A program made the translations under genes and the position numbers. Shown one piece after another: positions 50,311 through 58,065 of a stretch of 64,000 bases of DNA. The notes beneath the pieces were generated by a model. It searched no databases. It was given only the letters and a program-made list of their open reading frames with translations, and was not told the DNA's origin. The stretch's first letter is position 1. Every line of letters starts with the position of its first letter. Origin of the DNA: JBFGJH01 sp041586155 (GTDB lineage: Bacteria; Actinomycetota; Acidimicrobiia; Spongiisociales; JAENVV01). The stretch spans positions 1 to 64,000 of the forward strand of contig JBFHAT010000011.1 of NCBI GenBank assembly GCA_041586155.1, given 5' to 3'.

Positions 50311-51579
50311 CTACTCCCGCACTGGCACCAGCTTGTACACGTCGCCACCCCAGGTGGTCACATGCAGCTCACCGTCGGCGTCGAGGCCGAAGCTGGTCAC
50401 CTGGCCGGGGCTGCCCAGCTCCTCGGTCCAGTCCGTGGCGTCGACGACCTCCCCGTCGACATAGCGAAAGCTCCGCAGGAACCCAGTACACCAGTCCGAG
50501 TAGAAATAGTGGCCGTCCAGCTCGGGGATGGCGACACCGCGGTACACGAAACCTCCGGTCACGGAACACCCCTCGGCGTGCGAGTATTCGACGACAGGGA
50601 GCACCAGGCCTTCCGGATCACAGCCCGACTGGAAGCAATGGGCTCCCTCCATCGACAGCCATCCGAAGTCGTGCCCGACCGGGGCGAGTTCCACGACGTT
50701 GATCTCCTCCCAGTCGGAATGTCCCACATCGGCTACGTACATGGTTCCAATCGCCGGGTCGATGGCAAACCTCCACGGATTACGGAGTCCGATGGCCCAC
50801 ACTTCGGGGGCGTCGCCTGCGACGAACGGGTTGTCGGCGGGGATGCCGTATGGAGACCCGTCGTCGACGTCGATGCGAAGGATCGAACCGAGCAGGGTGT
50901 CGGGGTTTTGCGCGTTCTCGGACGCGGCGCCTCCCTCACCCACCCCCACGTACAGGTAGCCGTCCGGCCCGAATTCGAGCATGCCGGCGTTGTGGCGGAC
51001 GGTCGGTTGGGCTATCTCCAGCAGGATCCGCTCCGTGGAAGGATCGACCGGTCCGTCGGGCGGAGCAGAGAACTCCGACAGGCGAGTGTCATCGGTGGAG
51101 ATCGAGTAGTAGGCGAAGACTCTGCCGTTGGTGTCGAAATCGGGATGAAATGCCCAACCCAACAGCCCCTGCTCGATCCCGTTGTCGTTCACTTCGTCGC
51201 TGATGTCGAGGAAAGGCTGGTCATCGATCAGCCCGTCCTCTCGCAGCACAACCACCTGTCCGCCCTGGAGGACGATGAAGCGGCGGGCATCGTTCCTTGG
51301 AGCAGCGACCAACAGGGGGCGGCGCAACCCCTCGGCCACCAGCTCCATATGCAGTCCCTGCAGCGGGGACAGAGGCTCGGTGGTGGCAGCGGTGATCGTG
51401 ACATCTGAGGTCGCAACCCGGGTTGTCACGACGACGGTGGTCGTCGTTGAGGCCGCTGCCGTCGTAGCCGGAGAGATCGACGCAGGGCTCGATTCGACAG
51501 GACGCGTCGTCGGCGACACCGATCCTGAACACGCGGCCAGCACGATCAGCAGCACCAGCGCCGGTCTGGGAATCGTCAT
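50311..51579 (-). CDS. PQQ-dependent sugar dehydrogenase (aldose/sorbosone type), lipoprotein
   Basis: The 422-residue product has a signal peptide with lipobox LAAC at about residue 17, a Thr/Ser-rich linker, then a six-bladed beta-propeller of the glucose/sorbosone dehydrogenase family. Landmarks are RFIVLQGGQVVVLRED, GLLGWAFHPDFDTNGRVFAYY, HNAGMLEFGPDGYLYVGVG, ALGLRNPWRFAID-type IGLRNPWRFAID and GHYFYSDWCTG. Such enzymes oxidise sugars outside the membrane with PQQ. I chose the ATG at 51579 to begin the signal peptide. A single gene divergent from the PAC2 gene. Confidence 0.9.
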   Translation of the reverse strand: MTIPRPALVLLIVLAACSGSVSPTTRPVESSPASISPATTAAASTTTTVVVTTRVATSDVTITAATTEPLSPLQGLHMELVAEGLRRPLLVAAPRNDARRFIVLQGGQVVVLREDGLIDDQPFLDISDEVNDNGIEQGLLGWAFHPDFDTNGRVFAYYSISTDDTRLSEFSAPPDGPVDPSTERILLEIAQPTVRHNAGMLEFGPDGYLYVGVGEGGAASENAQNPDTLLGSILRIDVDDGSPYGIPADNPFVAGDAPEVWAIGLRNPWRFAIDPAIGTMYVADVGHSDWEEINVVELAPVGHDFGWLSMEGAHCFQSGCDPEGLVLPVVEYSHAEGCSVTGGFVYRGVAIPELDGHYFYSDWCTGFLRSFRYVDGEVVDATDWTEELGSPGQVTSFGLDADGELHVTTWGGDVYKLVPVRE

Positions 51580-51646
51580 CGGCACATTCTGACGCCACGG
51601 ACGAGAGGAACCCAGCAAAGCGAGCATGGTGCACTAGCGTTGGCGC

Positions 51647-52483
51647 ATGGACGAAGCGCTCGAGTGGCTGGAGCAGCCGACGCTCTCCGACCCGCTGGCG
51701 TTGATTGCGTTCGAGGGTTGGAACGACGCCGGGGATGCCGCGTCACGGGCGGTCGGGTACGTGCTGGAAGCGACCGGTGCGCGCCTGATTGCAGTGATCG
51801 ACCATGACGAGTTCAACGACCATCAAGTGAGCCGCCCCTACATCTCGATCGACGATGGCGGCGAGCGGGTGATCGAATGGCCCGATACCCGGTTCTACGT
51901 GACAACCGCGGTGGAACGACCACTCGTGCTGGTGCTGGGAGAGGAGCCGCGGCTCCGCTGGAAGCGGTTCTGTCAGATCATCGTCGACGCACTCAACACG
52001 CTGTCGGTTGACAACGCGGTGACCATGGGCGCGTTCCTCGGGCAGGTTCCCCACACCTTGGACGTGCCGGTCATCGGATCGTATGACCGCCCAACGAGGC
52101 AGACATTCGGGCTGCTCCCATCACGCTACGAAGGCCCGACCGGCATCATCGGCATCCTCAACACCGTGCTCCGCAGAGCAGGTCTCGAGGCCGGAAGCCT
52201 CTGGGCGGCGACACCGCACTACCTGCAGACAAACGCCAACCCCAAGGCGACCCGAGCTCTCCTGCAAAAAGTGGAGTTGATCGGTGGCGTGCAGTTCGAC
52301 CTTGGCGAGCTCGACGTGGAAGTGGCCGAATGGGAGGCTCGCGTTGCGGCAGCAGTCGCAGGTGACGACGAGCTCGCCGGCTACCTACGCGAGATGGAAG
52401 ACCTCCTGGCCGGCGCCGAAGCGGACAACGACGACGGCGACGGTCTCGTCGAGGAGATCGAGCGGTTCCTCAGAAACCAGTAG
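51647..52483 (+). CDS. PAC2-family protein (proteasome assembly chaperone-like)
   Basis: The 278 residues match the PAC2 family of actinobacteria: LIAFEGWNDAGDAAS near the N-terminus, RPYISIDDGGERVIEWPDTRF, LGEEPRLRWKRFCQ and the PTGIIGILNTVLRRAGLEAGSLWA segment, ending in an acidic C-terminal tail. Its role in bacteria is unclear; the name comes from archaeal/eukaryal proteasome assembly factors. The ATG at 51647 lies 67 bp from the divergent dehydrogenase gene. Confidence 0.9.
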   Translation: MDEALEWLEQPTLSDPLALIAFEGWNDAGDAASRAVGYVLEATGARLIAVIDHDEFNDHQVSRPYISIDDGGERVIEWPDTRFYVTTAVERPLVLVLGEEPRLRWKRFCQIIVDALNTLSVDNAVTMGAFLGQVPHTLDVPVIGSYDRPTRQTFGLLPSRYEGPTGIIGILNTVLRRAGLEAGSLWAATPHYLQTNANPKATRALLQKVELIGGVQFDLGELDVEVAEWEARVAAAVAGDDELAGYLREMEDLLAGAEADNDDGDGLVEEIERFLRNQ

Positions 52484-52522
52484 CCGCCCGGGTGACGCGA
52501 TCCCGCCCCGAGCGGAGTCCGC

Positions 52523-53191
52523 TCACGCATCCAACCCGCGCACCAAGACGAACGGCTCGGCATACTCGTAGCCGCAACTCGCACCAAAGAACTCGGCTGC
52601 GGCTCTGATCGCCCGTGCGCTTCGCGGATGGGGATACTCGCGCCGCTCGGTCTCGTAATGCGAGAACGCAGTGATCTTGCGCTCGATGGTTCCGGTGACG
52701 TCGACGAACCAGTTGGGAACGAACCAGTTGACCGCCGCCGGTGTCCACTCTGTGCTCGAGGTCGGCGCATACGTGAAAACCCGTCGCACCGGTCGACCAG
52801 GAACCGGTCGGGTTGCCACCGTCACCGAGTCGAACACCGCCCGATGGTCGGCGTTGACGTCGGGATGAGTGGTGTACACGATCTCAGGAGCGTGAGCTTG
52901 GACGTGCTCCTCCACGACACGGTTCACCTCTACGTGAGCAAGCGTGTCCAGCCGCATGTCCGGGAGGTCGAGATGCACGTAGTCGGTCACGCCGAGTTCT
53001 GCGGCCGCACGAACGGCCTCGTCCTCCTTTCGTGCCCGTAGCTCGGCATCTCCCGGATACTGGGTGGTCGACCCGTCCGTGATCACTACGACACGGACCT
53101 CGTCACCCCGGTCGGAATGAACTGCGATGGTGCCGCCCATCCCCAGCACCTCGTCGTCGGGGTGCGCTGCGAAGATGAGAACCCTGCTCAT
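52523..53191 (-). CDS. PIG-L/LmbE-family N-deacetylase
   Basis: These zinc enzymes remove acetyl groups from N-acetylglucosamine-type sugars. AAHPDDEVLGMGG at about residues 8-20 provides the zinc-binding His-Asp-Asp, and HPDVNADHRAV gives the later histidine. 222 residues is the family size. The start ATG at 53191 overlaps the formyltransferase stop (ATGA), so the pair is co-translated, hinting at deacetylation then formylation of an amino sugar. Confidence 0.9.
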   Translation of the reverse strand: MSRVLIFAAHPDDEVLGMGGTIAVHSDRGDEVRVVVITDGSTTQYPGDAELRARKEDEAVRAAAELGVTDYVHLDLPDMRLDTLAHVEVNRVVEEHVQAHAPEIVYTTHPDVNADHRAVFDSVTVATRPVPGRPVRRVFTYAPTSSTEWTPAAVNWFVPNWFVDVTGTIERKITAFSHYETERREYPHPRSARAIRAAAEFFGASCGYEYAEPFVLVRGLDA

Positions 53192-54081
53192 CCGAGGCGC
53201 GCTCCCGTGACGAGCTCCGCATTGCCTGAATCCACGTCTTCCAAGAGAAGCCCACCTTCCCCACACGCCACAACCGGTCCGTCGGGGCGAGTCGTCACGA
53301 TCGTGCCGGCAGGGACAACCTCGGCCACCTCGACAGGGCGCGCTTCCCACACGACCACCTTTTCGTCTCCGAGGAATGTGAACGCTCCCGGATATGGTCG
53401 GGTCAGCGCACGGACCCAGTCGTACAGATACGGAGCCCGCGTCTCCCAGTCGATGATCCCGTCGGCCGGAGTGCGCTTCGGCCAGGAACTGGCTCGCGAT
53501 GAGTCTTGGAGTTGCCGTGGTGCTGTCCCGTCGACCAGGCGGGGCACGAACTCCCGAACCAAGTCGACATGCGCTGTCGCCAGGCGGGCGAACAATGTGG
53601 TCGCCGTCTCGTCGGGGGCGATGTCGACACTCACCTGACCGACGATCGCCCCTGAATCGGCGGTGGCATCGACGATCTCGAAGAGCGTCACCCCAGTACG
53701 GGCGAGACCGGAGAGGATCGCCCAGGGGATTGCCGCGCGACCTCGGTGCTTCGGCAACAAGGTCGGGTGCATCCCAAAAACGCCCTCGCCGGCAAGCCCG
53801 ATGAAACCTTCCTTCACCAGCTGCGACCAACCCACCACAAAGATGAGCTGAGGTTTCAACTCCCGAATGAACGAAAGGGTCTCGGCGCTGTTGACGTTCG
53901 TGGTCTCGTGCAGGTGCGCTCCAAGGCGCCGGGCGATGTCATCGAAGGCACACTGGCCGGAGCGGTTGGGGTCGATCGGACCGGGCAGAGTGACCACGCC
54001 GACAACATCCGCCCCGGCGGCCGCAGCAGCCTCGAGGCAGTCTCGGCCGATCGTGTCGAAACTCACCCAGACCGTGCGCAT
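53188..54081 (-). CDS. Formyltransferase-family protein (Fmt/ArnA-like)
   Basis: An N-formyl transferase using 10-formyltetrahydrofolate. The first domain (about 1-200) has the HPTLLPKHRGRAAIPWAI segment with the catalytic-region histidine and the DATADSGAIVGQ aspartate of the family; a C-terminal OB-like domain (about 215-297) follows as in Fmt. The N-terminal IGRDCLEAA region and the pairing with a PIG-L deacetylase suggest a sugar-nucleotide N-formyltransferase rather than methionyl-tRNA formyltransferase. 297 residues from the ATG at 54081. Confidence 0.85.
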   Translation of the reverse strand: MRTVWVSFDTIGRDCLEAAAAAGADVVGVVTLPGPIDPNRSGQCAFDDIARRLGAHLHETTNVNSAETLSFIRELKPQLIFVVGWSQLVKEGFIGLAGEGVFGMHPTLLPKHRGRAAIPWAILSGLARTGVTLFEIVDATADSGAIVGQVSVDIAPDETATTLFARLATAHVDLVREFVPRLVDGTAPRQLQDSSRASSWPKRTPADGIIDWETRAPYLYDWVRALTRPYPGAFTFLGDEKVVVWEARPVEVAEVVPAGTIVTTRPDGPVVACGEGGLLLEDVDSGNAELVTGARLG

Positions 54082-54145
54082 CGCGCTCGGGATGCTAGTC
54101 ACCGGCCCCGCGGCGCTGTCTGCTTGGGCGATTCGACGAGAACGG

Positions 54146-54631
54146 TCACGGTGCACCGTCCGCCAGGCGTCTCGAAGCAAAGAATCCGGACAGGATCGAC
54201 CTGCACTCCTCCTCACGGATCCCAGCGACCAGCTCGACACGGTGGTTGAGACGGGGGTCCTGAGGGATGTTGTACAGCGACCACGCCGCCCCTGCTTTCG
54301 GGTCGGGTGCTCCGAACGCCAACCGGCCGATCCGTGACCACACCGCCGCTCCTGCACACATGGGACAGGGTTCCAAGGTGACCACGAGTGTGTGGCCTGT
54401 CAGACGCCAATCGCGCTGCGATCGCGACGACTCCGACAGCACCAACAGCTCGGCATGAGCAGTGGCATCACCCAGCTCCTCACGACGATTGCGGTTGCGG
54501 GCCACCAGCCGACCCTCCGGGTCGAGTAGCACCGCTCCCACCGGCACGTCACCTGCGGCGCCCGCCGCCCGGGCCTCGTCAAGCGCCCATCCCATCGCCT
54601 CGTGCAGCCGATCCGGCAGATCATCCACCAT
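54146..54631 (-). CDS. tadA: tRNA adenosine(34) deaminase TadA
   Basis: TadA converts the wobble adenosine of tRNA-Arg (ACG) to inosine. The zinc motif HAE lies at about residue 59 with the catalytic Glu, and PCPMCAGA at about 89 gives the cysteines. 161 residues is normal. It is head-to-head with tRNA-Ser(GGA), 23 bp apart; serS, SRP RNA, tRNA-Ser and tadA also cluster in Bacillus, so the neighbourhood is conserved. Confidence 0.94.
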   Translation of the reverse strand: MVDDLPDRLHEAMGWALDEARAAGAAGDVPVGAVLLDPEGRLVARNRNRREELGDATAHAELLVLSESSRSQRDWRLTGHTLVVTLEPCPMCAGAAVWSRIGRLAFGAPDPKAGAAWSLYNIPQDPRLNHRVELVAGIREEECRSILSGFFASRRLADGAP

Positions 54632-54654
54632 GGCGATTTACACTAAGAGGCCCG

Positions 54655-54745
54655 GGAGGGATCGCATAGTCTGGCCTAGTGCGCACGCCTGGAAAGCGTG
54701 TAAGGGGCGCAAGCCTCTTCGTGGGTTCAAATCCCACTCCCTCCG
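54655..54745 (+). tRNA. tRNA-Ser (anticodon GGA)
   Basis: Acceptor GGAGGGA pairs with TCCCTCC, the anticodon loop is CTGGAAA, and a long variable arm is present. It shares GCATAGTCTGGCCTAGTGCGC with tRNA-Ser(CGA). CCA is not encoded. A complete hairpin repeat starts 13 bp after it. Confidence 0.95.
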
Positions 54746-54757
54746 CAGTATTGATGG

Positions 54758-54882
54758 CGGCGGACTTTGGTCCTCGCCTTTCGTTGTATCGCATGTCGTG
54801 GGATTACGCGCTGCCCGGCCTTGGCACGAGGACCAAACAGACGCCGGTCCGCCGCATTTCTGGCAGGTCGACTTTTGCTTCG
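54758..54882 (+). repeat. Hairpin repeat after tRNA-Ser(GGA): one full unit plus a 5' arm
   Basis: The full unit (54758-54854) has CGGCGGAC-TTTGGTCCTCG pairing with CGAGGACCAAA, the CAGACGCCG bulge and GTCCGCCG. The changed outer stem (GGTCCTCG with CGAGGACC) keeps pairing, a compensated difference from the array. CATTTCTGG then leads to a lone second arm CAGGTCGAC-TTTTGCTTCGG at 54864-54882. Confidence 0.85.
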
Positions 54883-54897
54883 GCCTCTCGTCGCCGC

Positions 54898-54940
54898 GTG
54901 CTTGCTTTGCAAGCACGTTCGAGAACGCAGAGCGTTCTCG
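54898..54940 (+). repeat. Pair of short perfect hairpins
   Basis: GTGCTTGC-TTT-GCAAGCAC (54898-54916) and CGAGAACGC-AGA-GCGTTCTCG (54920-54940). The same pair, with loops TGC and TTT, recurs at 55693-55711 and 55716-55736. Loops differ while stems are identical. Confidence 0.8.
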
Positions 54941-55045
54941 TGGTCGCGTGGTGGGGGGTTGCGCTCTGGGATAGTCCCCCCGCCGTCGAGGCGGGGGGAA
55001 GGTACCGCAGGCCGCCGTCAGGCGGACTGGGGTAGGGGGGACTTC
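54941..55045 (-). repeat. GC-rich palindromic repeat, inverted copy 3
   Basis: Reverse-strand copy of the 4031 and 4217 repeats, with GGCGGTACC changed to GCGGTACC, CAGAGC and CCCCCCTACCCC. The stem is CCCCCCGCC (54976-54984) with GGCGGGGGG (54990-54998); the T:A pair of the other copies is replaced by C:G on both sides. Confidence 0.8.
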
Positions 55046-55079
55046 GGGTCGGTGAATTGTGCAGGCGAGGCGACCAGCG

Positions 55080-55394
55080 CTAGGCGCCAGCAGAGCCGAC
55101 CACGCGCAGCGAGCTGGGATGGACACTCTCACAAAGCTCCATCACGCTCGACCAGAGCTCCTGAAACTCGGCCGACGCCATCCACTCCTGCACCTGCTCG
55201 GGATCAGAAACCGGGGCGAACGACACGTACCGTCCTGGTTCGCTGGGATCTTCCAGCAGAACGGCTCCCCGTTCATGAGGGAGCTTCTGCGCAAGCCAAT
55301 CGCCCGACGCCTGCCACGCTTCGACGAACTCCTCCGAGGCGCCTGGCTTCACGACCCAGGTCCCAAGCCGGAACATCTGTCCAATGTCCTCCAT
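55080..55394 (-). CDS. Antibiotic biosynthesis monooxygenase (ABM)-like small protein
   Basis: A 104-residue dimeric alpha+beta ferredoxin-like protein: FRLGTWVVKPGASEEFVEAW, then LPHERGAVLLEDPSEPGRYVSFAPVSDPEQVQEWM. The layout matches ABM/quinone-monooxygenase-type or stress-response proteins of unknown substrate. Start ATG at 55394 gives the complete domain. It lies between two tRNA-Ser genes and their repeats, on the opposite strand. Confidence 0.8.
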   Translation of the reverse strand: MEDIGQMFRLGTWVVKPGASEEFVEAWQASGDWLAQKLPHERGAVLLEDPSEPGRYVSFAPVSDPEQVQEWMASAEFQELWSSVMELCESVHPSSLRVVGSAGA

Positions 55395-55473
55395 GCGCAA
55401 CCTCCCAGGTTGTCGACCTCTACGGTACGCGTCGAGAAGTACAGCTCCCTGCCTCCTTTGTACACTGCCCATC

Positions 55474-55561
55474 GGAGGGATGGCCGAGCGGTCGAAGGCG
55501 CCAGTCTTGAAAACTGGTGGGCTCCTCGTGGGTCCCGTGGGTTCGAATCCCACTCCCTCCG
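55474..55561 (+). tRNA. tRNA-Ser (anticodon TGA)
   Basis: Acceptor GGAGGGA pairs with TCCCTCC, the anticodon loop is CTTGAAA, and the variable arm is long (GGGCTCCTCGTGGGTCCC). CCA is not encoded. A complete hairpin repeat starts 13 bp after its end. Confidence 0.96.
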
Positions 55562-55573
55562 CTCTGTCTCTGG

Positions 55574-55740
55574 CGGCGGACTTTGGGTCCGGCCTCTCGC
55601 CGCATGTGCTTTGAGTTGGGATGTGCGCAGAGGTATCGCACCGGACCCAAACAGACGCCGGTCCGCCGCATTTTCTGGCAGGTCGACTCTGCGTGCTTGC
55701 TGCGCAAGCACGTTTCGAGAACGCTTTGCGTTCTCGTGAA
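55574..55740 (+). repeat. Hairpin repeat after tRNA-Ser(TGA) with trailing arm and mini-hairpins
   Basis: The full unit (55574-55668) pairs CGGCGGAC-TTTGGGTCCGG with CCGGACCCAAA and GTCCGCCG around the CAGACGCCG bulge. CATTTTCTGG, a broken arm CAGGTCGAC (55679-55687) and the two mini-hairpins (55693-55711, 55716-55736) follow. The order copies that after tRNA-Ser(GGA). A decayed GGCGGAC...TTTGGTCC arm lies at about 55786-55804. Confidence 0.85.
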
Positions 55741-55906
55741 TACAAGGGTGGGCGCTTCGCCGGATGGTCCCTGTCCTTCAGTCGTGGCGGACCGACTTTG
55801 GTCCTGGCCTCGCCGCCGTGTGCTTTATCCACGCAAACGGACTGAAGTACCGCAGCTCGCCGGGAGGCGACACAGGAAGGCGGATCACCGCCGTCCCCTT
55901 GACTCC

Positions 55907-56236
55907 TCAGCTGACCGGTTCGGGGATCCGGATCGCTGCCGTGAGGCCTTCGAAGGCTTCTGGGCGGAGCCGATAATGCACCCACGTTCCTTCCTTGCGG
56001 CGGTCAACCAGGCCGGCATCGCTGAGCACTCGCAGATGGTGCGACACGGTCGGCTGGGAGACGTCCAGGGCCTCTGGTAGATCACACACACACGCCTCCA
56101 GATCGGGGCGTGCCGCCAGCATCGACACCAACTTGAGTCGGGTGGGATCGGCCAGCGCCTTCAGGCGCCGGGCCAGGTCGTCGGCATCGGCCTGGTGGAG
56201 CACCTCCGAGACCATCGGTTGACAACAGGCGGACAT
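55907..56236 (-). CDS. arsR: ArsR/SmtB-family metalloregulator
   Basis: A 109-residue winged-helix repressor that releases DNA on binding arsenite or a similar metal. The recognition helix region DVSQTVSHH-like (ALDVSQPTVSHHLRVLSDAG) is clear, and CVCDLP at about residue 49 with the N-terminal CC pair could bind As(III). The ATG at 56236 is preferred; the open frame extends upstream into the operator. It is divergent from arsI, which it should control. Confidence 0.92.
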   Translation of the reverse strand: MSACCQPMVSEVLHQADADDLARRLKALADPTRLKLVSMLAARPDLEACVCDLPEALDVSQPTVSHHLRVLSDAGLVDRRKEGTWVHYRLRPEAFEGLTAAIRIPEPVS

Positions 56237-56333
56237 ACGACGATTATATCGATTGACATCTATATAGACAAGTGTCAATATATGCGTCGACATACATGGC
56301 ACTCAAGCTCTTGCCACGATCGAGGAGACTGCG
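56237..56333. promoter_or_regulatory. Divergent arsR-arsI operator region
   Basis: ATTGACA (56252-56258) and TGTCAAT (56273-56279) form an inverted repeat in an AT-rich (TATATAG) core, unlike its GC-rich surroundings. This is the type of 12-2-12-like operator bound by ArsR/SmtB repressors. GAGGAGACTGCG before 56334 gives arsI a ribosome-binding site. Confidence 0.65.
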
Positions 56334-56741
56334 ATGGGACGCCTGCAATTGGCCCTGAACGTTGATGACATCGAGGAGGCTACGGCCTTCTACGCGAAGC
56401 TGTTCGGCACCCAGCCCAGCAAACGCCGGCCCGGCTACGCCAACTTCGCGCTCGACGATCCCAGCTTGAAGCTGGTCCTGATCGAGAAAGCTGGCTCCGG
56501 AGGCACGTTGAACCATCTGGGAGTCGAGGTGCCGTCCACCGATGACGTGACAGCCCATCACGCTCGGGTCACCTCATCCGGGTTGAGTGTCGTGGCCGAG
56601 GAGACCGAGGTCGACTGTTGTTATGCCGTACAAAACAAGTTCTGGCTCACCGACCCGGACGGAGCAGAGTGGGAGTACTACACGGTCCTCGGCGACGGCG
56701 AGCAGCCTGCCACAGCAACGTCCGACGCAGCGTGCTGTTGA
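56334..56741 (+). CDS. arsI: ArsI/CadI-family dioxygenase (C-As lyase-like)
   Basis: A 135-residue vicinal-oxygen-chelate protein. ArsI uses Fe(II) to break the carbon-arsenic bond of trivalent organoarsenicals. The vicinal cysteines in EVDCCYAVQNKFWLTDPDG (about residues 94-95) match those that bind arsenic, and HLGVEV plus EYYTV provide metal ligands. The C-terminal ACC may add thiols. arsR and a glutaredoxin flank it, but no arsM, arsB or acr3 is visible. Confidence 0.88.
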   Translation: MGRLQLALNVDDIEEATAFYAKLFGTQPSKRRPGYANFALDDPSLKLVLIEKAGSGGTLNHLGVEVPSTDDVTAHHARVTSSGLSVVAEETEVDCCYAVQNKFWLTDPDGAEWEYYTVLGDGEQPATATSDAACC

Positions 56742-56790
56742 TCGACGGCCGGGGATACCAACGAGCCGCTCCGGTTGCGGGGATGGCGTG

Positions 56791-57045
56791 ATGACCGGGC
56801 CGGCCATCACGATGTACGGGGCCGATTGGTGCTCCGATTGCCTCCGCTCCAAAGCGCTGCTCGACGAACGAGACGTCGAATACCGCTATGTCGATTTGGA
56901 GCGGCAGCCAGACCAGCTTGATGAGGTGCTGAAACGCAACGACGGACGCCGAATGATTCCGGTGATCGTGTTTCCGGACGGCTCCCACCTCACCGAGCCG
57001 ACCGACGAGCAATTGGCGAAGAAGCTGACGTCCATCGACCTCTGA
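56791..57045 (+). CDS. Glutaredoxin/mycoredoxin-like protein
   Basis: An 84-residue thioredoxin-fold protein with the redox motif WCSDC at about residues 12-16, IPVIVF with the cis-proline near 60 and LTEPTDEQLAKKL. In actinobacteria mycoredoxins use mycothiol and serve arsenate reductases. Its place 49 bp after arsI supports a role in arsenical reduction. The ATG at 56791 is the best start. Confidence 0.85.
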   Translation: MTGPAITMYGADWCSDCLRSKALLDERDVEYRYVDLERQPDQLDEVLKRNDGRRMIPVIVFPDGSHLTEPTDEQLAKKLTSIDL

Positions 57046-57072
57046 CGGCAAGGCGGCCGCAGAGGACGGAGA

Positions 57073-58029
57073 TCAGTAGCCGCGCTGTTTGTCAACGAGA
57101 TGGAGCAGGTCGGCACCCGCCCGATAGCGCGCCAGATTCTCGGCGAAGAGTTGCACGAGTCTGGCGTTGCTGTCGCCAACATCGCCGGAATTGTGTGGCG
57201 TGATCAGAACGTTGGGTGTGGTCCACCATGGGCTGTCTTCGTCGAGCGGTTCACCCTGGAACACGTCGAGCGCTGCGCCTGCGAGCTGGTCGCGCCGGAG
57301 GGCCGCTTGTAGATCGGCTTCGACCACCGAGTCTCCCCTTCCGACGTTGACGAACCAGGCCGAGGTGGGGAGGGCTTCCCACGTCGGCATCGCCAGCATT
57401 CCCTCCGTGTCAGGTGTGTTGGGCAACACGGCGATCAGCCAATCGGCGCCTCCGAGCGCTGGATGATCGGGACTCCACTCTTCGATCCGGCCGAACTCGA
57501 CATCTCGACGAGACGTCGTGCCGAACAGGGTGAGGTCGACGTCCAAGCGTCCGAGTTTGCGAGCGATCGCCCTGCCGATCCTGCCGGCTCCGACGATGAC
57601 TGCGTTCGTTCCGGCGAGTCTCCGACCCTCGAAGAACTCCCACCGCGCTGCACGCTGGGCGGACCAGGAGCGGGGAAAGTCTTTGCTCACCGCGAGCAGG
57701 ATGCCCGCTACGTGCTCCGCGATCGGTTCGTCGAAGACGCCGGCGGCGTTGGTCACGAGCACATCCGACTCCACCAGGCGAGGGAAGAGCAGCGAGTCGA
57801 CCCCGGCAGCGCACCACTGAATCCACCGAAGGTTCGAAGCGTGGTCCCACGCCTGCTCGATGGCGCGGTCCCGAAACCCGAACCCGAACAAGACCTCGGC
57901 CCCGTCTAGGGCGGAGGCCAGTGCCTCCGGCCCTTTGACGACTCGCAGCTCGACACCGGGCAGATCGGTCAACCCCGGCAGTTTCTCGATGTTGCGTACA
58001 CCTTCGACGATCACGGGAAAGTCCGGCAT
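57073..58029 (-). CDS. D-isomer-specific 2-hydroxyacid dehydrogenase
   Basis: An NAD(P)-dependent reductase of 2-keto acids. The cofactor-binding domain has VIVGAGRIGRAIARKLG, with NVGRGDSVVE and LITPHNSG supplying the catalytic arginine and histidine regions. The 318 residues match GyaR/GhrA-type enzymes. The ATG at 58029 lies 37 bp from the lipoprotein stop. Substrate unknown; probably glyoxylate or a related keto acid. Confidence 0.88.
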   Translation of the reverse strand: MPDFPVIVEGVRNIEKLPGLTDLPGVELRVVKGPEALASALDGAEVLFGFGFRDRAIEQAWDHASNLRWIQWCAAGVDSLLFPRLVESDVLVTNAAGVFDEPIAEHVAGILLAVSKDFPRSWSAQRAARWEFFEGRRLAGTNAVIVGAGRIGRAIARKLGRLDVDLTLFGTTSRRDVEFGRIEEWSPDHPALGGADWLIAVLPNTPDTEGMLAMPTWEALPTSAWFVNVGRGDSVVEADLQAALRRDQLAGAALDVFQGEPLDEDSPWWTTPNVLITPHNSGDVGDSNARLVQLFAENLARYRAGADLLHLVDKQRGY

Positions 58030-58065
58030 GCCTCCAGTTCAGCAGGCTCCGTGCCGGGCCGCAGA

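Noticed and set aside
49579..50464. Long open frames through the repeat array, encoding repeated QTDAGPPGFWRR-type peptides
   Set aside because: They exist because the 106-bp units are short of stop codons; the frames shift at every unit, no start signal is found and sequence conservation follows the stems, not codons.
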